From Actinomycetota bacterium (GTDB lineage Bacteria; Actinomycetota; Actinomycetes; Actinomycetales; Microbacteriaceae): 23,479 nucleotides of DNA. Position 1 is the stretch's first letter. The number at the start of each line of letters is the position of its first letter. The notes under the pieces are model-generated. The model saw nothing but the letters and a program-made list of their open reading frames with translations, was not told where the DNA came from and did no database searches. A program made the position numbers and the translations under genes. The stretch spans positions 1 to 23,479 of the forward strand of contig WLDR01000006.1 of NCBI GenBank assembly GCA_009704705.1, in the 5' to 3' direction. Shown here piece after piece: positions 1-7,349 of this stretch.

Positions 1-708
1 CCGGGAATTCATCGTCCGCGCACGCTTCTCGGCGAGCGGCTCAATGCGCTCGTTCAGTCAACGCTCGGCGACGTTGACGTTATTGGCATGTGCTTTCCGG
101 CCGACGAACCCGTCGGCCCTGGCGATCGTTTCATCAGTGAGCAGCTTGAGAACTTCCCTCGTGCAATCAAGGTGGCTGTGATCACTAAGGTCGACGTTGC
201 GAGCAAACAACAGATTGCCGAACGTTTGTTGCAGGTGAACGAACTGCGCAACTGGTCGTCGCTCATCCCGATTTCGGCGACAGCTGGAGAACAGCTTGAT
301 GTGCTGACCGAAGAACTCATTGCCTTGCTTCCTCCGGGGCCGGCGTTCTATCCGACGGATGCGACCACGGATGACGACCAGTTCAAGCGGGTTTCCGAGC
401 TCATCCGCGAGGCGATCCTGGAGGGCGTTGACGATGAGTTGCCGCACTCGCTCGCGGTGACGATTGACGACATCATGCAACGCGAAGACAAAGACCTCAT
501 CGACGTCTACGCGAACGTCTTCGTCGAGCGGGACAGCCAGAAGGGCATCATTATCGGTAAAGGCGGAGAGCGTCTGCGTGACATTGGTGCGCGATCGCGG
601 GTCGAGATTGAAGCGTTGCTCGGACACCCGGTTTTTCTGTCACTTCGCGTCAAGGTTGCTAAGGACTGGCAGCGAGATCCGAAACTATTGCAACGCCTCG
701 GCTTTTAG
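1..708 (+). CDS. era: GTPase Era, partial (5' end outside window)
   Basis: Era is a small GTPase that binds the 3' end of 16S rRNA and helps mature the 30S ribosomal subunit. The reading frame is open from base 1. It begins with PGIHRPR, the remainder of the G3 DTPG region that follows the P-loop, so the G1 motif and start codon lie upstream. The G4 motif reads TKVD (184-195) instead of the usual NKxD, a variant I recall from actinobacterial Era. The C-terminal KH RNA-binding domain is clear: GIIIGKGGERLRDIG (about 544-588), followed by the family's VKVAKDWQRDP and a stop after LQRLGF. The leuA leader promoter appears to lie at the very end of this gene or just after it. Identification is secure; only the 5' truncation is a limit. 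Confidence 0.97.
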   Translation, partial: PGIHRPRTLLGERLNALVQSTLGDVDVIGMCFPADEPVGPGDRFISEQLENFPRAIKVAVITKVDVASKQQIAERLLQVNELRNWSSLIPISATAGEQLDVLTEELIALLPPGPAFYPTDATTDDDQFKRVSELIREAILEGVDDELPHSLAVTIDDIMQREDKDLIDVYANVFVERDSQKGIIIGKGGERLRDIGARSRVEIEALLGHPVFLSLRVKVAKDWQRDPKLLQRLGF

Positions 709-714
709 CGGTGT

Positions 715-720
715 TAGCCT
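715..720 (+). promoter_or_regulatory. -10 element for leuA leader transcript
   Basis: TAGCCT, preceded by TG at 712-713 (extended -10 form TGnTAnnnT), ends 6 nt before the ATG of the Leu-rich leader peptide. A transcript from here would start at or next to that ATG and be leaderless. No good -35 box is seen at 17 bp. TTGCAA at 688-693 is 21 bp away. Basis: sequence pattern only. Confidence 0.45.
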
Positions 721-726
721 GTTGTC

Positions 727-777
727 ATGTCGGTAGGTCTGCTTCTTCTTAGTCGCCGCGACGGGGCGCAACTCTAG
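727..777 (+). CDS. leuA leader peptide (attenuation peptide)
   Basis: A 16-codon ORF encodes MSVGLLLLSRRDGAQL and stops at 775-777, 59 nt before the leuA ATG. Five of its 16 residues are Leu, with four consecutive Leu codons at 739-750 (CTG CTT CTT CTT). There is no Shine-Dalgarno site, and a -10-like box ends 6 nt before the ATG, so it is probably translated from a leaderless mRNA. The position, size and run of regulatory codons fit a leucine attenuation peptide, as reported by comparative genomics upstream of leuA in several actinobacteria. A ribosome stalled at the Leu codons for lack of charged tRNA-Leu would cover the 5' arm of the hairpin at 756-792. The function is inferred from this arrangement. 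It is too short for standard gene callers. Confidence 0.75.
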   Translation: MSVGLLLLSRRDGAQL

Positions 778-821
778 CCATCCTCGTCGCGGAGCTTTCG
801 TTGGCTTCCCATCTTGACGAG
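756..821 (+). promoter_or_regulatory. leuA leader RNA: mutually exclusive hairpins
   Basis: Two stems compete for the same bases. Stem A pairs 756-766 with 782-792 (11 bp including one G-U pair, 15-nt loop). Its 5' arm lies 6 nt after the Leu codons and would be covered by a stalled ribosome. Stem B pairs 783-789 with 815-821 (7 bp including one G-U pair), ending just before the weak leuA ribosome site AAGAGAG (824-830). Only one of the two can form. No U-tract follows either stem, so control could act on translation or through Rho rather than by an intrinsic terminator (inference). Confidence 0.5.
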
Positions 822-836
822 CTAAGAGAGAACAGC

Positions 837-2567
837 ATGAAAAACCAGCAAAAGCCGAGCGGAATGCCGGTGCACAAGTACCTCCCGTATCACGAGACAC
901 TCGGCATTGACTTGCCCGACCGAACGTGGCCCGGTAAGCGTATCGATAAGGCGCCGCGGTGGTGCGCTGTCGACCTGCGGGACGGCAACCAGGCACTCAT
1001 TGATCCGATGAGCCCCGAACGCAAGCGCATCATGTTCGATTTGCTCGTGCGCATGGGCTACAAAGAAATCGAAGTTGGGTTCCCGTCCGCGAGCCAGACC
1101 GATTTTGATTTCGTGCGCTCACTCATTGACCAGAACGCGATTCCCGACGACGTCGTGATTCAGGTTCTCACACAAGCTCGTGACCACCTCATCGAGCGCA
1201 CGTATGAATCCATCGCGGGAGCCAAGCAGGCTGTCGTTCACCTCTACAACTCGACGAGCATCCTTCAGCGCGAAGTGGTTTTTCGTGAAGAGAAGCAGGG
1301 CATCATCGACATCGCCCTGCACGGTGCACGTTTGTGTCGCGAGCTCGAGAAGACCATCCCCGAGACGACCGTCTACTACGAGTACTCGCCCGAAAGCTTC
1401 ACGGGTACCGAGCTCGAATTTGCTGCTGAGATTTGCAACAAGGTCATTGAGGTCTTTGAGCCCACCGCAGATCGCAAGGTGATCATCAACCTGCCGGCGA
1501 CCGTAGAGATGGCAACGCCCAACGTGTATGCCGACTCCATTGAGTGGATGAGCCGACACCTCATTCCGCGAGAGAACATCATCGTTTCGCTGCACCCGCA
1601 CAATGACCGTGGAACCGCTGTCGCTGCGGCTGAGCTTGGTTACATGGCCGGCGCGGACCGCATCGAAGGCTGCCTCTTTGGTAACGGCGAACGCACCGGA
1701 AACGTTGACCTCGTGGCCTTGGGCATCAACTTGTTCACGCAGGGCATTGACCCGCAGATCGATTTCTCCAACCTTGACGAGGTGCGACGCACGGCGGAGT
1801 ACTGCAATCAGCTCAAGGTGCACGAGCGCAGCCCGTGGGCCGGAGACCTCGTATACACAGCGTTCAGTGGTTCTCACCAAGATGCCATCAAGAAGGGCTT
1901 TGAAGCGATGGCGGCGGATGCGTCCGCGCAAGGCACCCACGTCGACAACTTGGTGTGGGCTGTTCCCTACCTGCCGGTTGACCCGAAGGACCTCGGTCGA
2001 ACCTACGAAGCCGTGATTCGAGTGAACTCGCAGTCGGGCAAAGGCGGAGTGGCGTATCTGCTCAAGCAGGACCACGCGCTGGATCTTCCTCGTCGCTTGC
2101 AAATCGAGTTTTCCGCCGTCGTGCAAGCAAAGACCGACGCCGAGGGTGGCGAAGTCTCGAGTGACGACCTGTGGCGAATCTTTCAGGATGAGTATTTGCC
2201 ATCTGAAAACTCGGCCGACAAGTGGGGGCGTTTTGAACTGCACGGGACCCGCACCGAAAGCGATTTCTCGGGCACGGTAAAGCTCAGTGTCGACCTGCGC
2301 GACGGCGACAACGTCTCACGTCAGGAATCCGAGGGTAACGGCCCGATTGATGCGTTCATCAAGATGATGAGCAATCACGGAATTGCGATCGAGCTCTTCG
2401 ATTATGTCGAGCACACGCTGGCTGCGGGTGGAGACGCCCGCGCTGCTGCTTACGTCGAACTCAATGTCGACGGACAGCGGTTGTGGGGTGTTGGAATCGA
2501 TTCCGACATTTCAACGGCAACGCTCAAAGCCGTCGTCTCCGCGATTAATCGCGCTGTGCGGAGCTAG
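837..2567 (+). CDS. leuA: 2-isopropylmalate synthase
   Basis: LeuA condenses acetyl-CoA with 2-oxoisovalerate to give 2-isopropylmalate, the first committed step of leucine synthesis. The 576-residue protein has the length of the long, yeast-type LeuA used by actinobacteria. Near the N-terminus are PVHKYLPY and DLRDGNQALIDPM, which holds the metal and catalytic residues of the DRE-TIM barrel. LHPHNDRGTA (metal His pair) and GCLFGNGERTGNVDLV follow mid-protein. The C-terminal third is the leucine-binding allosteric domain, ending AVVSAINRAV. I chose ATG 837, preceded by AAGAGAG at 824-830, over an in-frame TTG at 801. The 3' end overlaps the convergent gene by 23 bp. Expression is probably controlled by the Leu leader peptide upstream and by leucine feedback (family knowledge). 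Confidence 0.96.
   Translation: MKNQQKPSGMPVHKYLPYHETLGIDLPDRTWPGKRIDKAPRWCAVDLRDGNQALIDPMSPERKRIMFDLLVRMGYKEIEVGFPSASQTDFDFVRSLIDQNAIPDDVVIQVLTQARDHLIERTYESIAGAKQAVVHLYNSTSILQREVVFREEKQGIIDIALHGARLCRELEKTIPETTVYYEYSPESFTGTELEFAAEICNKVIEVFEPTADRKVIINLPATVEMATPNVYADSIEWMSRHLIPRENIIVSLHPHNDRGTAVAAAELGYMAGADRIEGCLFGNGERTGNVDLVALGINLFTQGIDPQIDFSNLDEVRRTAEYCNQLKVHERSPWAGDLVYTAFSGSHQDAIKKGFEAMAADASAQGTHVDNLVWAVPYLPVDPKDLGRTYEAVIRVNSQSGKGGVAYLLKQDHALDLPRRLQIEFSAVVQAKTDAEGGEVSSDDLWRIFQDEYLPSENSADKWGRFELHGTRTESDFSGTVKLSVDLRDGDNVSRQESEGNGPIDAFIKMMSNHGIAIELFDYVEHTLAAGGDARAAAYVELNVDGQRLWGVGIDSDISTATLKAVVSAINRAVRS
2540..2553. repeat. 14-bp perfect palindrome in convergent gene ends
   Basis: CGCGATTAATCGCG is fully self-complementary and contains the stop codon of the minus-strand gene (2545-2547), inside the last codons of leuA. 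It could act as a protein-binding site or help end transcription in both directions, or it may only reflect codon choice. No U-tract is present. Confidence 0.35.
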
Positions 2568-3030
2568 CCTCGCGTGCGTGACTAAATCGACGTAGCCCGA
2601 TGAGAACCACCGCCGCCAGGCCAACGCCGACAGTGATGAAGGTGACCATCGAGTCCTGCGACCCGAGTCCGCGGGCGGCCCCGTAAAGCAGTGAGAACAA
2701 TCCGCCGAGCATGATTCCGTTCGCCATGACGCGGTTCTTGTCCTCGAGCAAAACGCTCAGAGCGAGAAAGATCACGGCCGCGATTGTCACGACGATGGAG
2801 ACAATTCGATTGTGAGTCTGCTGTTGGAGTTGAAAGGCCTGCTCGAGAGCATTGATCGTGGCTAGCTCTTCGGCTGTCGGGGTCTTGCTTCCCAACATGG
2901 TCCACATGTCCTGAATGGCCTGAGGGTAAACCGGCTCGGGGTAGAAAGCATCAATTCCAAAGCCCACGAAGAATGCGACCAGCAAGCCAACAAAAACGAC
3001 GAAGATGATTCTGAAAATTTGGTTCTCCAT
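2545..3030 (-). CDS. Four-helix membrane protein of unknown function
   Basis: I do not recognise the family. The 161-residue protein has an N-terminal transmembrane segment (IFRIIFVVFVGLLVAFFVG), then a loop of about 50 residues rich in Gln, Glu and Thr that is probably helical, then three more hydrophobic segments (IVSIVVTIAAVIFLAL, GIMLGGLFSLLYGAA, MVTFITVGVGLAAVVLIGL). It ends in a short basic tail. The ORF can be extended to 3054, but I chose ATG 3030 because TATGGT (3042-3037, minus) lies exactly 6 nt upstream, the same spacing seen at other leaderless genes here. The 3' end overlaps leuA by 23 bp, and the gene diverges from the TRIC channel gene with a 50-bp gap. I infer a conserved membrane protein of the lineage; no function is proposed. 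Confidence 0.75.
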   Translation of the reverse strand: MENQIFRIIFVVFVGLLVAFFVGFGIDAFYPEPVYPQAIQDMWTMLGSKTPTAEELATINALEQAFQLQQQTHNRIVSIVVTIAAVIFLALSVLLEDKNRVMANGIMLGGLFSLLYGAARGLGSQDSMVTFITVGVGLAAVVLIGLRRFSHAREASSAQRD

Positions 3031-3036
3031 CTGGTC

Positions 3037-3042
3037 ACCATA
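3037..3042 (-). promoter_or_regulatory. -10 element, probable leaderless start
   Basis: TATGGT on the minus strand ends 6 nt before the ATG at 3030, so the transcript would begin at or near the start codon. It supports the shorter start for the membrane protein gene. No clear -35 box. Confidence 0.4.
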
Positions 3043-3080
3043 ACCCACGCACATCCAATTCGCGTGATAGGAATTGACTC

Positions 3081-3785
3081 ATGGATCCCATGGCAATAGA
3101 AGTTCCCTCGTGGGTTGACTTTGCGGCGGTTGGCATCGGGAGTCTGCAGGGCGCCATGTTCGCAGCCCAATTTCGAGACCGCCAACTCGATCTCCTCGGC
3201 GTTGCCATGATTGGCACCGCCACCGGTTTGGGTGGCGGATTTCTTCGAGACCTTTTGCTGCAACGCCCCCTGGTTGCGCTCAGCGCAGACTGGTATCTCA
3301 GCGTTGCGGTTCTTTTCGCATTGTTGGGAATGCTCCTCGCTCGCCTTGTGCGCAAAATTGATTGGGTAATCACGGTCGCTGACGCGCTCACCATCGGTCT
3401 CTTCGGCGCCATCGGTGTGGCTGCTGCGCTCGCTCAAGGGCTGCCGATCATCCCGTCAATCTTTGTCGGCACTGTGTCGGCTGTCGGCGGCGGCGTCATC
3501 CGAGACATCTTGCTTGCCACCCCTATAACTGTGATGCACGTGGGATCGCTCTATGCCGTAGCGGCGGCTGCTGGCACGTTGACGTTCGTGGTTTTGCGCT
3601 CGTTTTCGATTTCGGTCGACTGGTCGGCGCTGATCTGCGTGGTCGTCACGGCAACGATTCGAATTCTTGCAGTGCGATTCAACTGGTCGCTGCCCGAGCA
3701 GCGCGTATTGCGAGGAATCCGCAAGCCGAAATTGGTGCGACCGGCAGACCTCACCGGCCCGATTGAAAAGCCTCGGGACCTGTAA
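3081..3785 (+). CDS. TRIC/UPF0126 family cation channel, YicG-like
   Basis: Trimeric intracellular cation (TRIC) channels are monovalent cation channels; bacterial members (UPF0126, YicG-like) sit in the cytoplasmic membrane. The 234-residue protein has seven hydrophobic segments arranged as an internal repeat of three plus one. Each repeat carries the family's glycine-rich bend: GGGFLRD at residues 51-57 and GGGVIRD at 136-142. The C-terminal 25 residues are basic and polar. ATG 3081 has AGGAA at 3069-3073 with 7-nt spacing; a second in-frame ATG is at 3090. It diverges from the four-helix membrane protein gene and is followed 88 bp later by recO, which appears to have its own promoter. Family assignment is firm; physiological role in this organism is not known. 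Confidence 0.9.
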   Translation: MDPMAIEVPSWVDFAAVGIGSLQGAMFAAQFRDRQLDLLGVAMIGTATGLGGGFLRDLLLQRPLVALSADWYLSVAVLFALLGMLLARLVRKIDWVITVADALTIGLFGAIGVAAALAQGLPIIPSIFVGTVSAVGGGVIRDILLATPITVMHVGSLYAVAAAAGTLTFVVLRSFSISVDWSALICVVVTATIRILAVRFNWSLPEQRVLRGIRKPKLVRPADLTGPIEKPRDL

Positions 3786-3862
3786 CTCGGACACGCGAGC
3801 AGATCTGAGCAGAAAGCACGGCCGTGATGCGAGTCTGTCGCTGTTCTTGCACACACTCAGCG

Positions 3863-3868
3863 GATAAT
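3863..3868 (+). promoter_or_regulatory. -10 element upstream of recO
   Basis: GATAAT (5 of 6 matches to TATAAT) ends 5 nt before the recO GTG at 3874. There is no Shine-Dalgarno site, so a leaderless recO-uppS-dsbA transcript is likely. A good -35 at the right distance is not visible. Confidence 0.55.
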
Positions 3869-3873
3869 GGACT

Positions 3874-4599
3874 GTGCCCACATACCGAGACGAAGGTGTC
3901 GTTCTTCGCACCTTTGACTTAGGTGAAGCCGACCGCATCGTGACGATTCTCACCCGCAGCCATGGCAAAGTGCGCGCGGTTGCCAAGGGCGTGCGCCGCA
4001 CCGCATCGAAGTTTGGTTCGCGACTCGAGCCATTCATGGTCACCGACGTTCAGTTCTACCAAGGTCGCTCGTCTCTCGACACGATTCAGCAGGCAGAGAC
4101 GCTCGGGTCTTATGGTGCGGATATCGCCGGACATTACGACCGGTTCACGGCTGCCAATGTGATGGCCGAGACGGCGGAACGACTGACCGACACCGAGCCA
4201 GCGGTCAACCAATACACGCTTCTCATCGGAGGACTGCGCTCATTGTCGCGCGGTGAGCACTCGCCCAGCCTCACGCTCGATTCCTACTTGATGCGGTCCT
4301 TCTCCATCGCCGGATGGTCGCCGAGCCTCGACTCGTGCGGTCGTTGCGGTTCCGAGCTGAACCTGAACGCTTTTGTCGCCCACGTCGGTGGTCTTGTCTG
4401 TGACGGATGCGCGCCATCCGGCTCGCCTCGTGTGACCTCTGCAGTTGTTGACACGTTCAACGCTCTACTCGAAGGAAACTGGGTCGCACTCGAGCAAACC
4501 GACTCGCGCGATCTCGAGCGCACGTCTGGGTTGATTTCGGCATACACGCAATGGCACCTCGAGCGTGGGTTGAAGTCGATGGAGCACGTTGCACGATGA
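3874..4599 (+). CDS. recO: DNA repair protein RecO
   Basis: RecO works with RecR to load RecA on SSB-coated single-stranded DNA in the RecF pathway and can anneal complementary strands. The 241-residue protein has the family's start (YRDEGVVLRTFDLGEADRIV), an N-terminal OB fold followed by RAVAKGVRR, and a helical C-terminal domain. A zinc site is formed by C155, C158, C176 and C179 (SCGRCGS and CDGCA). The start is GTG 3874, without a ribosome site but with a -10 box ending 5 nt upstream. The stop codon overlaps the uppS start as ATGA (4596-4599), indicating translational coupling. Placement of recO beside the undecaprenyl-type synthase gene is common in actinobacteria. Identification is secure. 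Confidence 0.95.
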   Translation: MPTYRDEGVVLRTFDLGEADRIVTILTRSHGKVRAVAKGVRRTASKFGSRLEPFMVTDVQFYQGRSSLDTIQQAETLGSYGADIAGHYDRFTAANVMAETAERLTDTEPAVNQYTLLIGGLRSLSRGEHSPSLTLDSYLMRSFSIAGWSPSLDSCGRCGSELNLNAFVAHVGGLVCDGCAPSGSPRVTSAVVDTFNALLEGNWVALEQTDSRDLERTSGLISAYTQWHLERGLKSMEHVAR

Positions 4600-5408
4600 G
4601 TAAACCGTTTACGCACAAAGACGCCGTGGCGTACAGGCCGCTTGACTGGACCGGGGAGCAACCTCCACCGTTTCCATCCGGCTCGGTGCCTGCTCATGTC
4701 GCCATCGTCATGGATGGCAACGGGCGATGGGCAAACCTACGCGGACTAACGCGCATCGAGGGCCACAAAGAGGGCGAGGCCACACTCCTCGACGTTCTTG
4801 CCGGAGCAATTCAAGCTGGCGTCAAGTTTCTCTCGGTGTACGCGTTCTCCACCGAAAACTGGCGTCGATCGCCCGAAGAGGTCAGATTTCTCATGGGATT
4901 CAACCGGGACGTCTTGCACCGGCACCGAGACCAGATGAACGAATGGAACGTTAGGTTTCGGTGGGCCGGTCGCACGCCAAAACTGTGGCCGTCCGTTTTG
5001 AACGAGCTCAAGTTTGCCGAGAAGCTGACGTCTAAGAACACCGGACTAACGCTCACCATGTGCATCAATTACGGTGGTCGAAACGAGATCACCGACGCCG
5101 TGCGTGAGATTGCAGAAAAGGTGGCTGCGGGCAAACTCAGTCCACGAGCGATCTCGGAGAAGACCATCCAGAAATCGTTGTACGTTCCGGAGATGCCGGA
5201 TGTCGACCTGTTCATCAGGTCGAGTGGCGAGCAACGCACGTCCAACTTTCTATTGTGGCAATCGGCATATGCCGAGATGGTTTTTCTTGACACGCTGTGG
5301 CCTGACTTCAAGCGGGCGCACCTGTGGCAGGCGCTTGAGCTCTACGTCAACCGAGATCGTCGTTTCGGTGGCGCTGTCGATAAGCCAACCGCGAAGGTGA
5401 AGAAGTAA
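4596..5408 (+). CDS. uppS: Isoprenyl transferase (cis-prenyl, Z-polyprenyl diphosphate synthase)
   Basis: This enzyme extends an allylic diphosphate with isopentenyl diphosphate in cis configuration, making the lipid carrier for peptidoglycan and other wall polymers. The 270-residue protein carries the hallmark HVAIVMDGNGRWA, with catalytic Asp at residue 40, then FLSVYAFSTENWRRS and, near the C-terminus, DLFIRSSGEQRTSNFLLWQSAYAE, which binds IPP and Mg. The start is ATG 4596, overlapping the recO stop by 4 bp; an in-frame extension to 4551 lies inside recO and is not needed. The stop overlaps the next ATG (TAATG, 5406-5410). Chain length of the product cannot be read from the sequence: actinobacteria have paralogues making short (C15) or long (C50-C55) products. 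Confidence 0.95.
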   Translation: MSKPFTHKDAVAYRPLDWTGEQPPPFPSGSVPAHVAIVMDGNGRWANLRGLTRIEGHKEGEATLLDVLAGAIQAGVKFLSVYAFSTENWRRSPEEVRFLMGFNRDVLHRHRDQMNEWNVRFRWAGRTPKLWPSVLNELKFAEKLTSKNTGLTLTMCINYGGRNEITDAVREIAEKVAAGKLSPRAISEKTIQKSLYVPEMPDVDLFIRSSGEQRTSNFLLWQSAYAEMVFLDTLWPDFKRAHLWQALELYVNRDRRFGGAVDKPTAKVKK

Positions 5409-6055
5409 TGACCGAGCCGATCAAAGTCGATATCTGGTCAGACGTGCAGTGCCCCTGGTGCTTTATCGGTAAGCGCAAATTCGAAGCGGGAGTCAAGCAG
5501 TTCGCGGGTGAGGTCGAGGTCGAGTATCACTCATTCGAACTCGCACCCGATACACCTGTCGACTTCGAAGGAACTCCCGTTGACTACCTCGCAAAGCGCA
5601 AGGGTATGCAACTTGCTGACGTTGAAGCAATGCTCGAGAGGGTCACGACGATAGCCAGTGAAGTCGGGTTGAACTACGACTATGCGTCCGTGCACCAGAC
5701 GAACACCGGCAAGGCGCACGAGCTCCTGCACTTCGCAAAAGCCCACGGAAAACAAGGTGAGGTCAAGGAGCGTCTGCTGAGTGCCTACTTTGAGCAGGGC
5801 CGTCACTTAGGCCGAATTGATGTTTTGGTTGCTGTCGCCGGCGAAGCGGGCTTGGACGAGGCAGACGCCCGCACCGCTCTTGAATCAGGCTCATATCGCA
5901 AAGCGGTAGAGGCAGATGTGGCTCAGGCAGCCCATTTTGGAATTTCTGGCGTGCCGTTCTATGTCATTGACGGCAAATACGGCATTTCTGGCGCGCAGGG
6001 CAGTGAGATCTTTGCTTCTGCGCTTGCGGAAGCCGCAGCGGCCCGCACCAGCTAA
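5408..6055 (+). CDS. DsbA family oxidoreductase, FrnE-like
   Basis: A 215-residue thioredoxin-fold protein of the DsbA/FrnE (2-hydroxychromene-2-carboxylate isomerase-like) group. The active-site motif CPWC is at residues 15-18, within WSDVQCPWCFIGKRKFE. An inserted helical domain follows (YLAKRKGMQLADVEAMLERV), then GISGVPFYVIDGKYGISGAQ, which carries the cis-proline before the last strands. There is no signal peptide, so it is probably cytosolic, unlike periplasmic DsbA. It overlaps uppS by one base (TAATG) and so belongs to the recO-uppS unit. Cytosolic FrnE-like proteins act as disulfide oxidoreductases or isomerases in stress conditions; the substrate here is unknown. Confidence 0.9.
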   Translation: MTEPIKVDIWSDVQCPWCFIGKRKFEAGVKQFAGEVEVEYHSFELAPDTPVDFEGTPVDYLAKRKGMQLADVEAMLERVTTIASEVGLNYDYASVHQTNTGKAHELLHFAKAHGKQGEVKERLLSAYFEQGRHLGRIDVLVAVAGEAGLDEADARTALESGSYRKAVEADVAQAAHFGISGVPFYVIDGKYGISGAQGSEIFASALAEAAAARTS

Positions 6056-6131
6056 GCGACCGCATTTCTGCGCACAATTGCCTACTGGCAACGGTAAAGC
6101 CAGCCCGCTCTGCGATACTTGAACAGTATTT

Positions 6132-7346
6132 GTGGGAATGACGAAGCGAGAGATTGTGGTCGAGACAGCCGTGCGGGATGAGGTGCGTGTGTCGCGCGCA
6201 TCCACGCTGGCTATTGGACCAATTCGCCCCGCGGTGCCGGTCGTGCTTGCACCCATGGCAGGCATCACAAACATGGCTTACCGTCGTCTCTGCCGCGAGC
6301 AGGGCGCAGGCGTATTCGTCAGCGAGATGATCACCTCGCGCGCTCTCGTTGAACGCACACCCGGCTCGATGCTCTTGATTCAGAGCCACCCCACCGAGAG
6401 CGTTCGTTCGATTCAGCTCTATGGCGTTGACCCGGTGACCGTGCGCGAAGCGGTCAAAATGCTGGTTGCCGAAAACTATGCCGACCACATTGACTTGAAC
6501 TTTGGTTGCCCGGTTCCCAAGGTCACGCGCAAAGGTGGCGGTGCTGCATTGCCGTGGAAGCGCACTCTGTTTCGCAACATTGTCGAGGAGGCCGTCAAGG
6601 CCGCGGGCGACATTCCACTGACGGTCAAGATGCGCAAGGGCATCGACGCCGATCACCTCACGTTTATCGAAGCGGGCAAGTCGGCCGAGGGTGCCGGGGC
6701 CTCGGCAATCGCATTGCACGGCCGAACGGCAAGTGAGTTCTATTCCGGTCACGCTGACTGGAACGCAATCGGCGAGCTCAAAGCGGCAATCAGTTCTGTG
6801 CCCGTGTTGGGTAACGGAGACATCTGGAGTGCTGAGGACGCCGTGCGCATGGTCGAGCAGACCGACTGCGATGGTGTCGTTGTCGGGCGCGGATGCCTCG
6901 GACGCCCCTGGTTATTTGCCGACCTCGAGGCGGCTTTCCGTGAGCGTGCGGGAGAAGTGACGAACCACTCACACGTGCAGCCCACGCTGGGGGAGGTCGC
7001 CATCACTCTTCGCCGACACCTCGTCTTGTTGACCGAGTTTCTGGGTGACGAGGGGCACGCAAGCCGCGACATTCGAAAGCACATGGCCTGGTACTTCAAG
7101 GGGTACCCAGTCGGGGAGCTCCGTGCGCAGTTTGCCCAAGTGACGAGCCTCGCTCACCTCGATGACCTTATTGTGCAGCTCGACCTCGATGCTCCCTACC
7201 CGGGGCAAGACGCCGAAGGGCAACGCGGCCGCCAGGGCACGCCGAAGAAGCCAACCTTGCCCCACCGTTGGCTTGACTCGCAAGAGCTCAGTGCAGCAGA
7301 ACAGTGCGTGGTTTCAGAAGCTGAAATTGACGCGAGCGGTGGTTAG
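6132..7346 (+). CDS. dusB: tRNA-dihydrouridine synthase, DusB type
   Basis: Dus enzymes are FMN- and NADPH-dependent and reduce uridine to dihydrouridine in the tRNA D-loop. Seen in order: LAPMAGITNMAYRRLC (FMN site, about residues 39-54), HIDLNFGCPVPKVTRKGGGAAL with the catalytic Cys at 126, HGRTASEFYSGHADW, GNGDIWS and GRGCLGRPWLF (phosphate site), then the C-terminal helical domain. At 404 residues it is longer than enterobacterial Dus, with a polar tail (QDAEGQRGRQGTPKKP...) ending about 60 residues beyond the domain. The start is uncertain: GTG 6132 or ATG 6138, neither with a clear ribosome site; GATACT at 6114-6119 may be the -10. dgt follows after 3 nt, so the genes form an operon running to the dehydrogenase. 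Confidence 0.94.
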   Translation: MGMTKREIVVETAVRDEVRVSRASTLAIGPIRPAVPVVLAPMAGITNMAYRRLCREQGAGVFVSEMITSRALVERTPGSMLLIQSHPTESVRSIQLYGVDPVTVREAVKMLVAENYADHIDLNFGCPVPKVTRKGGGAALPWKRTLFRNIVEEAVKAAGDIPLTVKMRKGIDADHLTFIEAGKSAEGAGASAIALHGRTASEFYSGHADWNAIGELKAAISSVPVLGNGDIWSAEDAVRMVEQTDCDGVVVGRGCLGRPWLFADLEAAFRERAGEVTNHSHVQPTLGEVAITLRRHLVLLTEFLGDEGHASRDIRKHMAWYFKGYPVGELRAQFAQVTSLAHLDDLIVQLDLDAPYPGQDAEGQRGRQGTPKKPTLPHRWLDSQELSAAEQCVVSEAEIDASGG

Positions 7347-7349
7347 CGC

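Noticed and set aside
801..836. Longer leuA start at TTG 801.
   Set aside because: No ribosome site; the stretch is part of the leader RNA structure, and ATG 837 has AAGAGAG upstream.
1119..2243. A 374-codon open frame antisense to leuA.
   Set aside because: It mirrors the leuA frame, has no recognisable domains and no ribosome site. Such antisense frames are common in GC-rich coding DNA.
5964..6752. A 262-codon minus-strand frame over the end of the dsbA-like gene and dusB.
   Set aside because: It lies against well-supported genes on the other strand and shows no family motifs.
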